A stretch of DNA of 64,000 bases from contig JABAKD010000025.1 in assembly GCA_012845835.1 (NCBI GenBank), positions 18,341,476 to 18,405,475 on the forward strand, read 5' to 3'. Below, in pieces: positions 1 through 12,213 of the stretch. The notes under the pieces were generated by a model that saw only the letters and a program-made list of their open reading frames with translations, made no database searches and was not told where the DNA came from. The translations under genes and the position numbers were made by a program. The DNA comes from Undaria pinnatifida (lineage: Eukaryota > Sar > Phaeophyceae > Laminariales > Alariaceae). Numbering within the stretch: the first letter of the stretch is position 1; each line of letters starts with the position of its first letter.

Positions 1-3000
1 ATGATGGCAGTACGAAGATATTTTCATCGCTGGTGCCGGCCCTACTTGCTCGGAATCTGCGGATTGAAGTATGGGAGCAAAATCCCGGTTCGAACTCCAG
101 CTGGCAGCTGCGTCTTTCGGCATCCCCCGGCAACGTGGAAGCTATCATGGCGGAAATATCTCCCGGTGAGAAAATTTAGAATGTTGTCCTGTATGGGATG
201 TATTGTATGTGATGGACTTACGACTCGTGATACGACAGCGGTAGCGGCACTTTTTGGCCAAAATATGTAATCCTGGCAGGGCTTTTCACGTGTGAGGAAC
301 TAGCCAATATTGATATGGTTGACATAGCATACCTTCGGTGTTACATGTTTCATTGGATACCTACTATTCGTAGGCCGTGGGAGTTTTCTTCAGGTTACAC
401 AAGTTCATTCATTCGGTTGCGGTGTAGAGCTGCCACGGGTGTGAGGACCTATGTGCACCCCTAGCATAGCATGCTTGTCTTCAAACTACCAGGTAGCTAC
501 GATCTCATACGTGCTGTAGTTGCCATAGTCAAGAGCACCTGCGGGAATTTGCGACCGTGCCAGTTCTTCCCTTGCATCGTGTCACATGCTCAGGGGAAGG
601 GGAAGCCCCGCCGGGAGAAGACGCGACAAGCGGGACGGCGGTTATGATGTCGGCGTTCACCACGGCTGGAGGGGGCGTCGGCGTGGCCTATACGGACACA
701 GCGTTTCGAAATCTGGGCTTGCTTCAGTTCCAGGACACGGTTGCACTCGCAGATCTGGAGGGTGTGGTGGTGCAAGTGAGGAAGCCAAGCGTCTCCACGA
801 TAATCCCAAGTATCTGCTGCCTGAAAAATATTAACTGGTATCCGGGAGCACATGGCCAAAGGAGAATATGATATCACACTCCGTCATCATCTCAGATTGA
901 AAAGCAAACTAGTGGGTTGGGATTTCTGCAAGCTCCTTTTTTTTAGTCTTTGTTTGACTTGGTTTAGGTATGCCCCCCTCGCCCATGTGGATCTCAAAAG
1001 GCGTGTGGAATGAGGACTTATTGTCGCGTACTCCTTGTACTTCTGTGGTACCTGGTACGTTGAGTAGATTTTTACGTGGCCATTGTCAACGATCGTCGGC
1101 TAGAGGAAAAAATACTTAGTTATTCCTTCCGTTCACACGCCTCCAATGGTGACCTCGTTTTTTGTTCAGATAGCATGGTTTCCGTTGTTTCTTAAACACG
1201 ATGGACCTTTACGAAGAACGGTGCTTACTTTCTTACCAAGGACGCCCAATTGATTACCAGTAAGTTCCAGGCACACCACTCCAGCGGTGTGTGTTCTACG
1301 TGTCCGTACCTCTACACACTGGAAAAAAAATAATCAATTTTGAGCGATGCTTCATACCTTTGGTCCAATCAGGTTGGTGCGAGAGAATGCATACTTGAAG
1401 ACCAAGGGCCACTGCGAAAAAGGATTGAAGAGGTCATGGCGCGCTGCGATGTTCTGTGCACCCCTATAGCTATGAGCAGCTTCAAGGGCACGAAAGACGA
1501 AGCCATCAAGGTAAAAGTGTATTAACAGCAGCATATTAATTTGGCAGTTTGAAGCTGACGCCGTATACGAAAAACTTGCACGCATCGGGCAGATCACGAT
1601 CTAGATCGTCTAGAACGTATATTGACCGTATTGAGATGTTGTGCAAGGGCCATATCATACAGGTCCCACTCGGAAAACATGGGTGCAAGAGCCATGTCAG
1701 ACAGATCCATCCCTGCAAATCTTATCTAGATCGCGCAAATATTATTCATTAGGGATCTATCTGCCCCGAAAGACCTAGATCACGATTGATTTAATGATCT
1801 GATCTGTTCGATCTGTAGAAAGTTAACTTCAGCCCGTGTCCACCTTTGTGTACTCGCGGTGTTTTTCTTGTAAATTGATCGGCATCAAATACGTGTCCAA
1901 GACGGTGCACCTAATAAGGCACGGAAATACTACCCTAGGGCTGGGTTTCTTTTTTTGGAATAGGGCGTGTTCTGCGCTAAGTTCATTGTAACGACTCCCG
2001 GATTCCTTTATGCTTCTGTGTATCCCAGCCTGCGTTTGTTACTACCCTGTTTATTGTTGGGTGTCCTGTACTGTATGTTGCGCGTGCTATCCATGTTTGT
2101 GCAGGATCTTGCCGGGCTTGTGAACGCGAGCGAAGGCAGCGGCGTTGGTGCTCCTTCGCGAGGGGTAGGCCACTCTGGAGGAGACAAAGCGGGAACCTGC
2201 CACGTTGCAGTAGCACGCAATTTGCCGCTGGCCTTGGGAGCCGCTCAAGGTTTGGTGCGACATCTCGGGCTGCTGGAAGACCCCTCCAATCACGGGACGT
2301 TTTCTCTGACTATCGGTGAGCAGGTCGCCGCATGTGAACCGCAGGCATAGTATACACGCCAAAAGAACAAATGCGGTGTCTAATCTTGGCGTGACTCAAA
2401 CGATACGCATGTAAAAATAACAAACCATGCAGACAAATAGTTATGTTACAAAGCGCGTGCAATGCGCCGTGTACTGAAGGTTAATTCGATAACTGATTAC
2501 ATACTCGTAACGTATACCGTTGCATCCGTAGTTTGCACACTTACTACTGCAGCTTTTTCCCAGACCGATGCAAAGCTTTCTCTGCACCTGTTGCTTTTTT
2601 CACTTTCCGCGATGATGGCGTCGTTGTTACCAGACGAGCTAAATAAATACATGCACTACGATGCGGCCGCCGCGAAAGCTATGGGTGTGTTCCCTTCTCC
2701 GGGCCGCTTCCAGCTAGCCTCGGCTCTTGGCTACGGTGAAGACGCCTCCAGCGGATCGGACTTCAGCCTTTTCTCAATCCTGAACAACACTTGCACTTCC
2801 ATGGGATCTCGAATGCTAAAAAGGTGCGCAATCCTACATTTATGTTCAGCGTCTTCTAAAAACGTGATTTCTTAGGATAATTGTCAGCGTTTTTTAAACG
2901 TGCAGAGACCAGCCTGATACGCGATACTAGGTACGATATAGGAGATACTAGATACGATAATCCGACCGTGCAGTCTGGTGACCGCTTCAGGCCTACACGA

Positions 3001-6000
3001 TTGGTTCTACTCTTTTCGCTGTTTGTAAGTGGTATGTGTATCTGTGGATAAAGAGCGATTAGAGCGTAACGACAATATGACACCCGTGGTTTGCCCCAAT
3101 TATACTCGTTACGCTCGAATAAAGGCCCCAAAAATGCCTGCTTTTATGGAATTAAGAACGCGCAATTTTGCCCGAAAGAATTGCTAGCATAATGGGTATA
3201 AGCCTGTATAGCTTGTAGCGTTGCTGGCGTGTTTCTCCGACGTGCTCGCTTGTGTCATTCCGGAGGCAGATGGCTGCAGCACCCACTGGTGGATGTGCAA
3301 GAGATCACCCGGCGGCAATCGATGATCGAAACCATCTGCGGGAAAAAGGCCTTGATCGACACGCTTCAAAAAGGCAGCGGGATGCTTCGAGGCATGCCAG
3401 GTGACGCGTATGTAAATTATTTTAAATTATACATTGTGGACGGTGAGATTCTAACTCGCGATTCCTAAAACCCATGTCTTGCCGACGACGCCAGTTGTTA
3501 AGATCTCAGAGAGTACTATGCATTGTCAATAGTGCACCGGGTTACTGGTAAAAGGTAGCGCTACTAATACCCTCTAATATCTGAAAAAAATGGCGTGGAC
3601 GATGTATGCTATGCTTTCGCATGGCGTGGGTCCAACTGGAGCCGTGGAAACACAGTGTTTATCGCGAAGTACAACGCCGCACTAAGGCCGTCGCTAGGTG
3701 GGAAACTCCGTTTATGCAACAGAAATTCTGCCCATTTCGAAAACCCTCTCCCCGAGGGAGTTTTCCGCTTCTACCATACGTGCAGAGTTTCCCAATGTAT
3801 GTTTCGTTACGAAACCTTCGGCGTGAACGGTACTGCCGCGATTTTTATTCCGAACGAGGGGTGATCTAACCCTCTGTGAATAAACCACCTGAACTTTTTT
3901 TGCATTTTTTTTTTTTTTTTCAGACGTGGACAAGATTATGCAGCGGTTTCTACGCATGCCCGTGAGGGTAACTCTGGCAACCCTGCTCGGAGTTTATAAA
4001 GGAGTGATGCGACTATCTTCGATCGCTGATGCCCTTAACGACGCAATCGAGGAAGCCGACGACGACCACGCGAAGGAATCAGAGGATACCCCGCAGGAGG
4101 CAGGCACCAAGACAACGGACAGCCAAAACGGAGGACAGCTGATGAGGGAGCTCCTTATTTCGCCGCTGCAGCAGGTGTACTTGTTTCGCTGAATTTTCTA
4201 AGCGTGTGATGTTGCTCTTTTGGGGGCACTCGCTGAATGGATAATTTAGCTGCTCCCGCAGATGTCGTTGTTTCGCTCTTTTGCAATGCATATTATGTGT
4301 ATTTTTGGGGTGATTCGCTTTATGGGCGTTCGCTGAAAATCGGAGCGATTGCAGTACATTTGCCTCAAAGGGCGAAGGCTATTAACGGGTGCATGACAAT
4401 GTTTACGCCGAGTGTATCCACCTTTCTCGGCGCATGTAAAGCACTAACGATGGGCAGCAGCTGCACTGCGATGCAACATATCTTCCCTAGGTGCTAAACT
4501 ATCCTTGCTTGCAGAGCATTGAAGATGGCTGGCAAAATATATCCCCTGGTTGCTAACCGCTCACGAAATACCTTCCCTATGTGCTAACTGCCCTTGCTGT
4601 CTGCGTGCGGCCACTTTCCGACAGGCTATGTCCGACCTGACCAAGTTCCAATCGCTGTGCGAAGAGGTGATCGATCTTGACCACCTGCGGGAAAGCAGGG
4701 GGTGGCAAGTTCGCGTCAAGCCGTCTTTCCACAGGGAGCTGAAACGGCTTGCAGGAGAAATTGATCGGACGCAGACCGATATGTTTGATGTTCTAAGGGA
4801 TGTTGAGAGGGAGTCGAAGGTAATGATAACGATAGGATAGCGATAGGATACTATACGATAGGATACTATAGTATTATATAAGATAACGACGCCTGCTACG
4901 ATAGGAGTGGGCGTCACTTTGTCCCCCAACATATTTGATGACTGGCAAGGCTCCTCAACTGAGGTACACGAATGGAATAGCGCTCCTATTCCATTCGCGT
5001 ACCTCTACGTTGGCCATGGGATTGATAAGATCATAGGCATGATAGGCTTGATTGAGCTTTTGTTTTGTTCCCAGAGCCAGCTTGTGAGTGAGGTGTAGAG
5101 TAGTTTGTACCTGGTATATTAATAGTGACGAGCCTCAGTCGTTTCAGGTGCGCCCCTGCCGCACTATTTGTACTGCTAGTAGCATAAGTCATACCCATAC
5201 CTTGCTGTACTCGTACCCTTCTGCAACTGCGATTCTCCGACCAAGTACCTGAACCTCTCCTCGTCTGTCCTCTCCTCCGTTTTGCCATGTTTTTGCCTCG
5301 TTATCATCAACAAACCTGTTGAAACACGAACACAACCTTTACCACTCTATCTCAATTTTCAACTTGAAGCATAATCACATGATGTGCTTGGGCTTTACGC
5401 TGCTGTAGTAGCCGCAAGGTGTAGTGTTTCCGTTAATCTGACCAGCCGCTCCCTTCCCTATGATATGGTGCCAGCTGTAGCCCCTGATTGTGTCATTGTA
5501 ACTGCAGCAATAAGTAGCAGGTACATCCGAAGATGTGTCACAAACGTAGCACGAAGTTGTATGTATGCGGTTCACAACAACAGTACAGTTATGGTCCCTC
5601 ATTGGTGCGGTGCCTTCGGAGATGACAATAACCGCACTAAAGTGGATCCCCGAGCGATCTCAGGATAGTACCATGATATTAATAGTACGGTAATCTGTAG
5701 GACGAGGTCGCGACAAGCGATTTCACCGCACGTGACTGGGTCCCCGCACTCTAGGGTTCCGCACCTTCGCGGAACCACGGCTGTTATGAAAAAGGACGCA
5801 CATTGTAACGCGATGCGTTGCAGGCCTCCGCGCTGGTAAGGGTCATCCGTAACCAACACAAAAATTGTCAGAAATCTCGACAAGAAAGAAAAACTGTCTT
5901 TTTCGCGATTTTGAGCAATTTTGAAAAAAAAGTTTGAAATTGATGTCGCGATTCGTGACAAAAAAAAAGTTGACCTTGTTTTTGAAACGTTGCATTTCAC

Positions 6001-9000
6001 ACATTTCAAAAAGCCACGAATCGGGATTTTTTTAGTTCGTTAGGGACAACCCTAAGTCAGATACCGAAATACTCATAAAACATTCCACGTACATGTATAT
6101 TGTCGGCAGGCTGGTGCTGGCAAGATCAAGCTGGAGTTCAACGCGGTGCACTCGAACCACCTGAGGGTAACCAAAAAGGATCAGGGGTTGGTCGGCAAAT
6201 GCAGGGCGGCCTTAACTCTCTCCGTCCAAAAAGTAAGGGTAATCGTGGCGTTGTCATACGAGTACAGTTATGTTTTTTCTTATATATGTTTGTCCATATT
6301 AGTTGTATTGTATATCGGTATGCTTTTGGTGTCAAAGTGGTTACCGCCCGTCGCTGCCAACGGGGTTGATGCCATTTGGCACCTACTACTATAGTGCCAT
6401 GTTTCTGTTACGTATGCATCAGTTTTCCCTCCGCGGACGTTGTTCATCACTAGTGCAAGCTGAGCAGTGCAAGCCAAACACGGCAGGTGCGCGGTGTTGC
6501 TGACGAAAATCGTTTTTTTTTGTCTACCCAAGAAGACTCACTGCTGCGTGCCCCTTTCCCCTTGCGCCGACGTGTGCGTACACGACAAAAACCTTGGCGA
6601 CACTGCACTGAAACGCAGGCTGGTGTACTTTTCACGACAGACCGGCTCCGCTCCATCGACGCTCGAGCCACCAGGTTGAAGGCCCAGTACGAGGATGTAC
6701 AAAGGTGACGCTAAGGATGGTGGTCGGTCGTTGCCAACAATTGGGAAAATTCTCAACCTGTCTGATCATTGCTAACCTGTCGCGGTCGTTGACAACCTGT
6801 CGTGGCCATTCTCACCCTGTCGTGGCCATTATCAGTCTGTCGTGGTCATTATCAGTCTGTCGTGGTCATTTTCAGCTTGTAGCGGCCATTCTCAACCTTT
6901 CGTGGTCATGCTCAGCCTGTCGCCGCCATTCTCAGCTTGTCGCGGTTATTCTCAACCTGTCGCGGTCGTTCTCGACCTGTCTCGATCATTTTCAGCTTGT
7001 CACCCTTCAGTCCGATCGGTCGCAATCACCTTCGACCCGACGCTTGTAGTTCACCGTTTTGCTCGAAACGTTGAGCTTATCTGCATACCAAGCTGCGAAT
7101 GATCGACACAATGTGTCGGAATTATTGCGAAGCTAGATCACACTAAGGTACGTGTTAGCTCTTTCAGATCTGCAAATCGTATCCTACTCTAATTCCAAGT
7201 AGTTTGTCTCCGACAACGTCGATGCGGTTGGCGAGACATGCGGCCGTTTAAGTTGATTTTTGTTTTCGATCGACATACCAGTCCCACTTGTTCCTCTGAC
7301 TAACGTGTTATTTCGCGTTGATCGCCGCTTTTCTCGTTCGGTGCCATATTGCAGCAAGATCGTGGATCAAGCCGTGACGGTGGCGGGCACGTACGCGCCG
7401 ATTTTTACATCTGCTGCGAAGGTTAGCCACCTTGTCAACTAGCTTCAAGTTACCCGTGCTCCCGAATTCATGTAGCGTTCTATATCTTGGATATTGCGTG
7501 TTGTGCGCTTCAAGCTTGCCATTCGTCTTGTGTCCGTTCACAGGCATCAGAGATCGGCGATTTGGTCTAGTAGCTTCATGCCCGTGATCCCCACTTCATA
7601 TATTAATAGCGTTATATGCTGGATAGGGTATTTTCTTTTCTTTTTTCACGCTTACCATTCGCCTAACGCCTCTTGCTTACCATTCGTGTGCACAGTCGCG
7701 CCCATTATTTTATACCAGGTGTACTGCGAAGGTCAGCGATCTTGTCAAATACATTCAAGTTGCCCGTGCTCCCGAATTTATGCAGCGTTTTATTGCCCGG
7801 ATAGTGTTTTTTCATGTACTTGAATACGCTTTAGATGTGAGATGTACGATTTCGTCGAAACTCATGTTTGCAAGCTCCGTGTGATAATTCGATATGTTTT
7901 TGTGTTGCGTCATGCTTGCCGCTCGTGTTGCACTTCATGCTTGCCATTCGTCTTATGCTTCGCGCTTACCGCTCGTCTTGCGCTTTGTGCTTACTGTTCG
8001 TCTTGATGTATATCATTCGTCTTATTCCATGCTTACCATTCGTATTGATGCCCGTTTGTAGGTGGTGTCGGAGCTCGATGTTCTGGTGGCGTTGGCTGTG
8101 TGCGTTCATACCTGGGACTGGTGCCGCCCTGAACTGCTGCCGGTGGGCGCACAAACGATCAACATCACGGTGGGTACCAACACCGCACGCACCGTCTCTT
8201 CAGCGCGACCCGCGAAATTTTGTTCGTGTGCATATTCTGACAGATTGTACACTTCGCTTGTAACCTGGACACAGGAGGCACGGTGTTTTTGAACGAGTAA
8301 GTACAGAAACTGTGCTGCAAGTATCAATATTGCTATTACGGCCCTGCCAAAACAATGAACCACAATTCGCCGCAATTCGAGCCCACCCACAGCACAGGGC
8401 TGCATATAGAGCTCAGCAAGAGGTTGCCTACTGACAGTACTGACAGCAGTGGCGTGTAAAAATAGCTACCCCGAGGAGTGGTTGGGTGCGCGCTTTGCAA
8501 AACGACGACTGATTGTTTCTCTGGATTCCATGCCACGGTGCGGTGTGGAGGGTATTACGTCTTCCGCTGCTTGCAAAGCGTTAACATTTAAGCCGTCCTT
8601 CATTATATCTACCCTCGCATAACACTTGTGCAGGGATTGCGGCATCCTAGCGTGGAGGCAGCACGAGGGTCTAGCGTGTTCATCCCAAATGACGTCGACT
8701 TGCGAGACGACAGCCGCTTGGCCATCGTCACAGGTGCCACTGAGCCCCTTTACAAGCGCACACGCGTTTTCGGGACAGAGCACTTTGCTCGTTGGAAAAA
8801 AAAGTTTTGATGCGAATAGATACGAACCAGGGGTTTCATGTGTCTCATGAACGCAGCACCACTATCATCATGTCACACAGTGAGTGTCGCACTTTTTGGC
8901 CGTACGCACTGCTTATTGCTTGCCAGGTATGGCTCACGAGGAATTTTAATTGCGAAACTACCTACAGTCGTTGGAATACCGTTCTTTCTTGACAGTTTTC

Positions 9001-12000
9001 TTTTGTATATGCCTAGGCCATGGCATTGTTCATCGGGTCGCACTCACATTTCATTCAAATATAGTTGACTCCCGCCGTCGGCGTGTCCACGGCGTATACA
9101 CGTCGGTCATCATTTCCCAGTCGTTTGCTCAACTTACATGCGATACGCACGTCTCTCCTCACGCCGGACATGGTCATAAAACACGTCGGTCATCGTTTCC
9201 CAGCTGTTTGCTCGACATGAAACACGGTACGTCCGCGGTCTCACAGGCCCAAACATGGGCGTAAACACGCCGGTCATCACTTCTCAGTTGTATGCTCGAC
9301 CTTGACCAAAAAAATATGCCCCCTCATCATTTCGCAGGCCCGAACATGGCCGGAAAATCGACGTTTATCAGATCGGTGGGCATTGCGTGCCTGCTCGCGC
9401 AAATCGGGAGCTTCGTGCCCGCCGCCAGGGCGACGATAGCGGTCACCGACAGAATCTGTGCCAGGTACGGTCTCGTCGTACATTAGGGGTAGCTCTTTTC
9501 AGCCAAGCATTGCTATCTGACAGTATCATGCTAATCAACTGAAGAACTAACCAATACCGTTAGAACGCATTTTTTCCCAAATATTATGATGTTATCCGCT
9601 GTATGCATAGGACATGGGGTAGTTCATCGGGTTGCACTGTCATTGATTCTCAAAGTAGTCAGAGTCAGTGTTTGGGGGAAGTTAGAGAGCGCCTGACGAT
9701 GTATGGAAACCTCAAACATAATGGGTGCACGCCAATGGTGGCATACGTCCAGACCGCGAAGGAGGTGTCCCTACGTGGCCAAGGCACGCTACGAGCTCAA
9801 CTAGGGACCAGTCGACCTTCATCACCTTTGCTATGCAGCATACTCTATATGCCTATTTCGGGCCATTCTCAATAACTTTTCGATCCAAAAAAAAAACATG
9901 GGAGGGAGGGTGGGGGTGTTATGATTTTTGTTGTGAAACTTCCTGAATGCGGAATGCGAAGCGTTCCTGTTTTTTTGCTCTTTGTTGATGTGTCCTGATG
10001 TAGGATTGCTTCCTGCTTTTCCTGCTTTTCTTGAACGAAAAAGAGGCAATCAGGATTAAGATTTAACTTTCTGGTGATAATAACCCTTAGCTATTTAGCA
10101 TGCCATGAGCGAGGCAGTGAAGACAGAGCGGCTGGTCTGTATAGACGAGGTATATGCCCGCTTCAACAAATCGGCCAAGCGTTTACGGTGCATTTTGTTT
10201 GACGACCGACCGTACTTCCCGCGCGTCACGACGGTTTGACTTTACAGGGTCGGTGCGTCGGACAACCAACTTCGGGGCGTGTCTACTTTCATGGCGGAGA
10301 TGCTCGAGACGGTGGCGATCCTCCAAAGGGCCAGCAGGTGCCGCGCCTGCGTAGTCGCAAAGGGTCCCCATTCGGCTTTTCTTGGTGCAGTTAGATGGCC
10401 ACCATGCCGATTAACCCTTTGTGGACCCATGAAGAGCGACAAAAAAAAATCGGTTGCGATAGTGCCAAGCGTCCAGAAAGAGAGTGCGACTGCACGACCC
10501 TGATCACACTGCATGCGTATCGCACAGCTCCGCTCCTTGCGCTGCACTTCGCAGACATTCCCTGTCTTACCCCAGCAACCAGGGGTACTTCGTGTGCTCG
10601 ATGCTGTAAGATCGTCAGTTTTTCTCGATATGTTTTCCTTCTGAAGTCCCTAAATATTATCGTGCCCGTCTCTACGCGCGTGTTGCTCGTTGTGCCAAGC
10701 AGAGGTGCGCTGGTGATAGTTGACGAATTAGGCAGGGGAACATCGACGTGTGACGGCTTCGGGATTGCGTGGGCCGTTGCGGACAGACTTGTTTCATCCG
10801 GTACGTGCAATCCTGACCATTAATGTGCATTTGGCTGGTGGTTCCATATACACGCATGGTATTTACGATGGAAATGAAGCGCAATTTTGGACGTAAATGT
10901 AAGGATCGTTGGGGTGCTGATGTTTGGATTAAACAGTCCTTACATATTCATGTCCATATTGGTATGTGTTAAAGCCAGTTGCGGTATACATAGCCAAACG
11001 GTCCTTACTGTTTCATCCAGGGTGATATATGTTGAAGCCAGTTGCATTGTCGATTGAACCCTAACCCTTGGGTCGTGCCGTTCGTCCGCTCATGCCCTCG
11101 AAAACGACAGGTTGCCTGTGCTTGTTCGCTACCCACTTTCACGAGCTTACGGCGTTGGAGGACGGCAAGAACGGGAATGGTGTGCAAAACCTCCACGTCA
11201 CGGCTGAGGCAGACTCGGCGTCCAACAAGCTCACTATGCTGTATAAGGTAAGCTCACCATGCTATACAAGGCAAATTCATCATGCTAGACAATGTGCTTT
11301 AAGTTCATGCTATACGAAGTAAGTTCACCGCGCTATACAACGTAAGCCGCTGTTTGGCCCAAATGGACGTACCAACGTCACAAAATGTACGGCAACAGTA
11401 CCGTTGCACCAGACACGTGCTACGGGGTAGCGGGTGCAAGAACAAAGGATGGGGCTCGCCTCTTGAGCTTTATACCCCACACAAAACCTCAGTTTCATTT
11501 AACATTGCACGCTTGACCCGGTGAGCAATCCCAGGACCTAGGTATGTAATGCAAAGTTACTGTTGAACGATAAATACTGAGTATGATTCTGAAAGTCTCT
11601 CGTAGTGGGTAATTTGTTATTATAGTCAAAACGACTATAAATATGAGTTGAAGAGCTCCGTCAGACAGAAACGTTTGGGGAAAGAAGTGCCACTCTACCC
11701 CTATATGGCAGCACACGTTACGAGCACCTACCTGCAAATTAGTACATCAACCTCTCAAAAATGAGCTTGCACCATAGTCTATATAAATGCAACACTTATA
11801 CTTGATCGTTATCTGCCCCGCAGGTAGAGAAAGGGTCGTGCGATCGAAGCTTTGGGATACACGTCGCCCGCATCGCCAACTTCCCTGCTTCCGTTGTCTC
11901 GGAGGCAGAGAACCTCGCTGCCTCGCTCGAGAGTGGAGAACTCCAAAGCGGGAGTTATTTGGATGAAGGTCAGGTCAACTCAACGAGGGAAAAGGACCAA

Positions 12001-12213
12001 CCTATCGTTTCCTGCCAACCGGAGGTTAGCGCTGCTCTGGATGAAGGTCGGGCTAACTCATCGACGGAAGAGACAGGTCAATCAAGCGTGTCCTGCCAAC
12101 CGGAGGTCAGCGCAGAGAAAACGGCGGTATCTTCAGGTCCGAAGCGAAAAATTTCGGACGTGGCGAACGTGGAACTCCGTGTTTCTGAGGGCAATGGAGA
12201 GAAGCGAGCATGA
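1..12213 (+). CDS. MSH2: MSH2 DNA mismatch-repair protein, 3' part (5' end outside window)
   Basis: Exons: about 11-165, 594-775, 1373-1510, 2105-2315, 2634-2823, 3270-3400, 3924-4174, 4625-4819, 6110-6232, 6619-6704, 7355-7421, 8062-8169, 8634-8733, 9338-9464, 10248-10337, 10703-10800, 11111-11247, 11824-12213; all junctions are GT..AG and phase-consistent. About 925 residues are encoded; roughly the first 75 (by comparison with human MSH2, from memory) lie upstream. MutS homologues bind mispairs as MSH2-MSH6 or MSH2-MSH3 dimers and signal by ATP turnover in the nucleus. Visible landmarks are IRIEVWEQN-like connector residues, QVGARECIL, the lever and clamp exons ([19 protein letters not shown]), Walker [10 protein letters not shown], the signature [11 protein letters not shown], Walker [13 protein letters not shown] and [11 protein letters not shown]. 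Odd points: Walker A has Ala where most MutS proteins have a second Gly, and the usual C-terminal helix-turn-helix is replaced by a repetitive hydrophilic tail. Family assignment is very secure; single splice sites are good inferences. Confidence 0.95.
180..480. mobile_element. MITE-like repeat, family R1, in MSH2 intron 1
   Basis: Degenerate copy of a dispersed family marked by CTACGATAG near one end, a GCACTTTTTGGCCAAAA block, a region like CATGGGATTGTTCATCGGG, a GTGTGAGGAC block and CCGTAGCATGC at the other end. GCATGCTACG and CGTAGCATGC form short terminal inverted repeats. No coding capacity was seen. Other copies are near 12228, 34718, 40005 and 63470, with fragments near 4886, 9015, 9605 and 33990. 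Confidence 0.6.
1585..1810. repeat. GATCTA-rich dispersed repeat, family R6, in MSH2 intron 3
   Basis: Contains runs such as GATCTAGATCGTCTAG and a GGGATCTATCTGCCC segment. Related sequence occurs at about 32625-32890 and 37720-37790, both in SLY1 introns. No open frame of interest. Confidence 0.5.
4820..6109 (+). other. MSH2 intron 8, no recognisable gene
   Basis: A 1.29-kb intron. It begins with a short GATAGGATA repeat (about 4826-4880), then a fragment of the R1 repeat (about 4886-4920) and two TATTAATA sites (about 5117 and 5676). The remainder shows no conserved reading frame. Confidence 0.7.
6735..7000 (+). repeat. 20-bp minisatellite in MSH2 intron 10
   Basis: About 13 imperfect copies of a 20-bp unit of the form CTGTCGTGGTCATTMTCAGY start about 30 bp after the exon 10 donor. 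The unit is not a multiple of 3, and the open frames across it are a by-product of the repeat. Confidence 0.9.
7408..7810 (+). repeat. Duplicated exon 11 donor region in MSH2 intron 11
   Basis: The end of exon 11 plus following intron (about 7412-7490, CTGCGAAG|GTTAGC) recurs at about 7723-7800 (TACTGCGAAG|GTCAGC). Both carry the long shared segment ending in CCCGTGCTCCCGAATT. The second copy is a decoy donor. Confidence 0.8.
7630..8055 (+). repeat. Tandem repeat of TTACCATTCGTCTTG-type units in MSH2 intron 11
   Basis: Irregular units of about 27 bp built on GCTTACCATTCGTCTT run through much of the intron up to the exon 12 acceptor at 8061, interrupted by the duplicated donor segment. Confidence 0.75.
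9090..9357 (+). repeat. About 84-bp tandem repeat running into MSH2 exon 14
   Basis: Three units (about 9100-9180, 9181-9264, 9265-9357) begin with ACACGYCGGTCATC and end with a block like GCCCRAACATGGSCG. The end of the last unit is the real acceptor and start of exon 14, which codes for the Walker A loop. The second unit keeps an AG|GCCCAAACATGG decoy acceptor at about 9247. Confidence 0.85.
9465..10247 (+). other. MSH2 intron 14, repeat fragments only
   Basis: Contains an R1-type fragment at about 9600-9665 (ACATGGGGTAGTTCATCGGG). No conserved reading frame was recognised. Confidence 0.6.
11229..11350 (+). repeat. Tandem copies of the exon 17/intron 17 boundary of MSH2
   Basis: The exon end ATGCTGTATAAG|GTAAGCTCACC is followed by about four degraded copies such as ATGCTATACGAAGTAAGTTC and GCGCTATACAACGTAAGCC. 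Several retain a GTAAG donor core, so decoy donors lie within 110 bp of the true site at 11247. Confidence 0.85.
11953..12115 (+). repeat. In-frame tandem duplication in the MSH2 C-terminal tail
   Basis: Two adjacent units of about 80 bp (11953-12034 and 12037-12115) both begin with codons for L-D-E-G and end with SCQPEVSA. They sit in the last exon and make most of the tail after the ATPase domain. The stop follows about 95 bp later. Confidence 0.8.
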
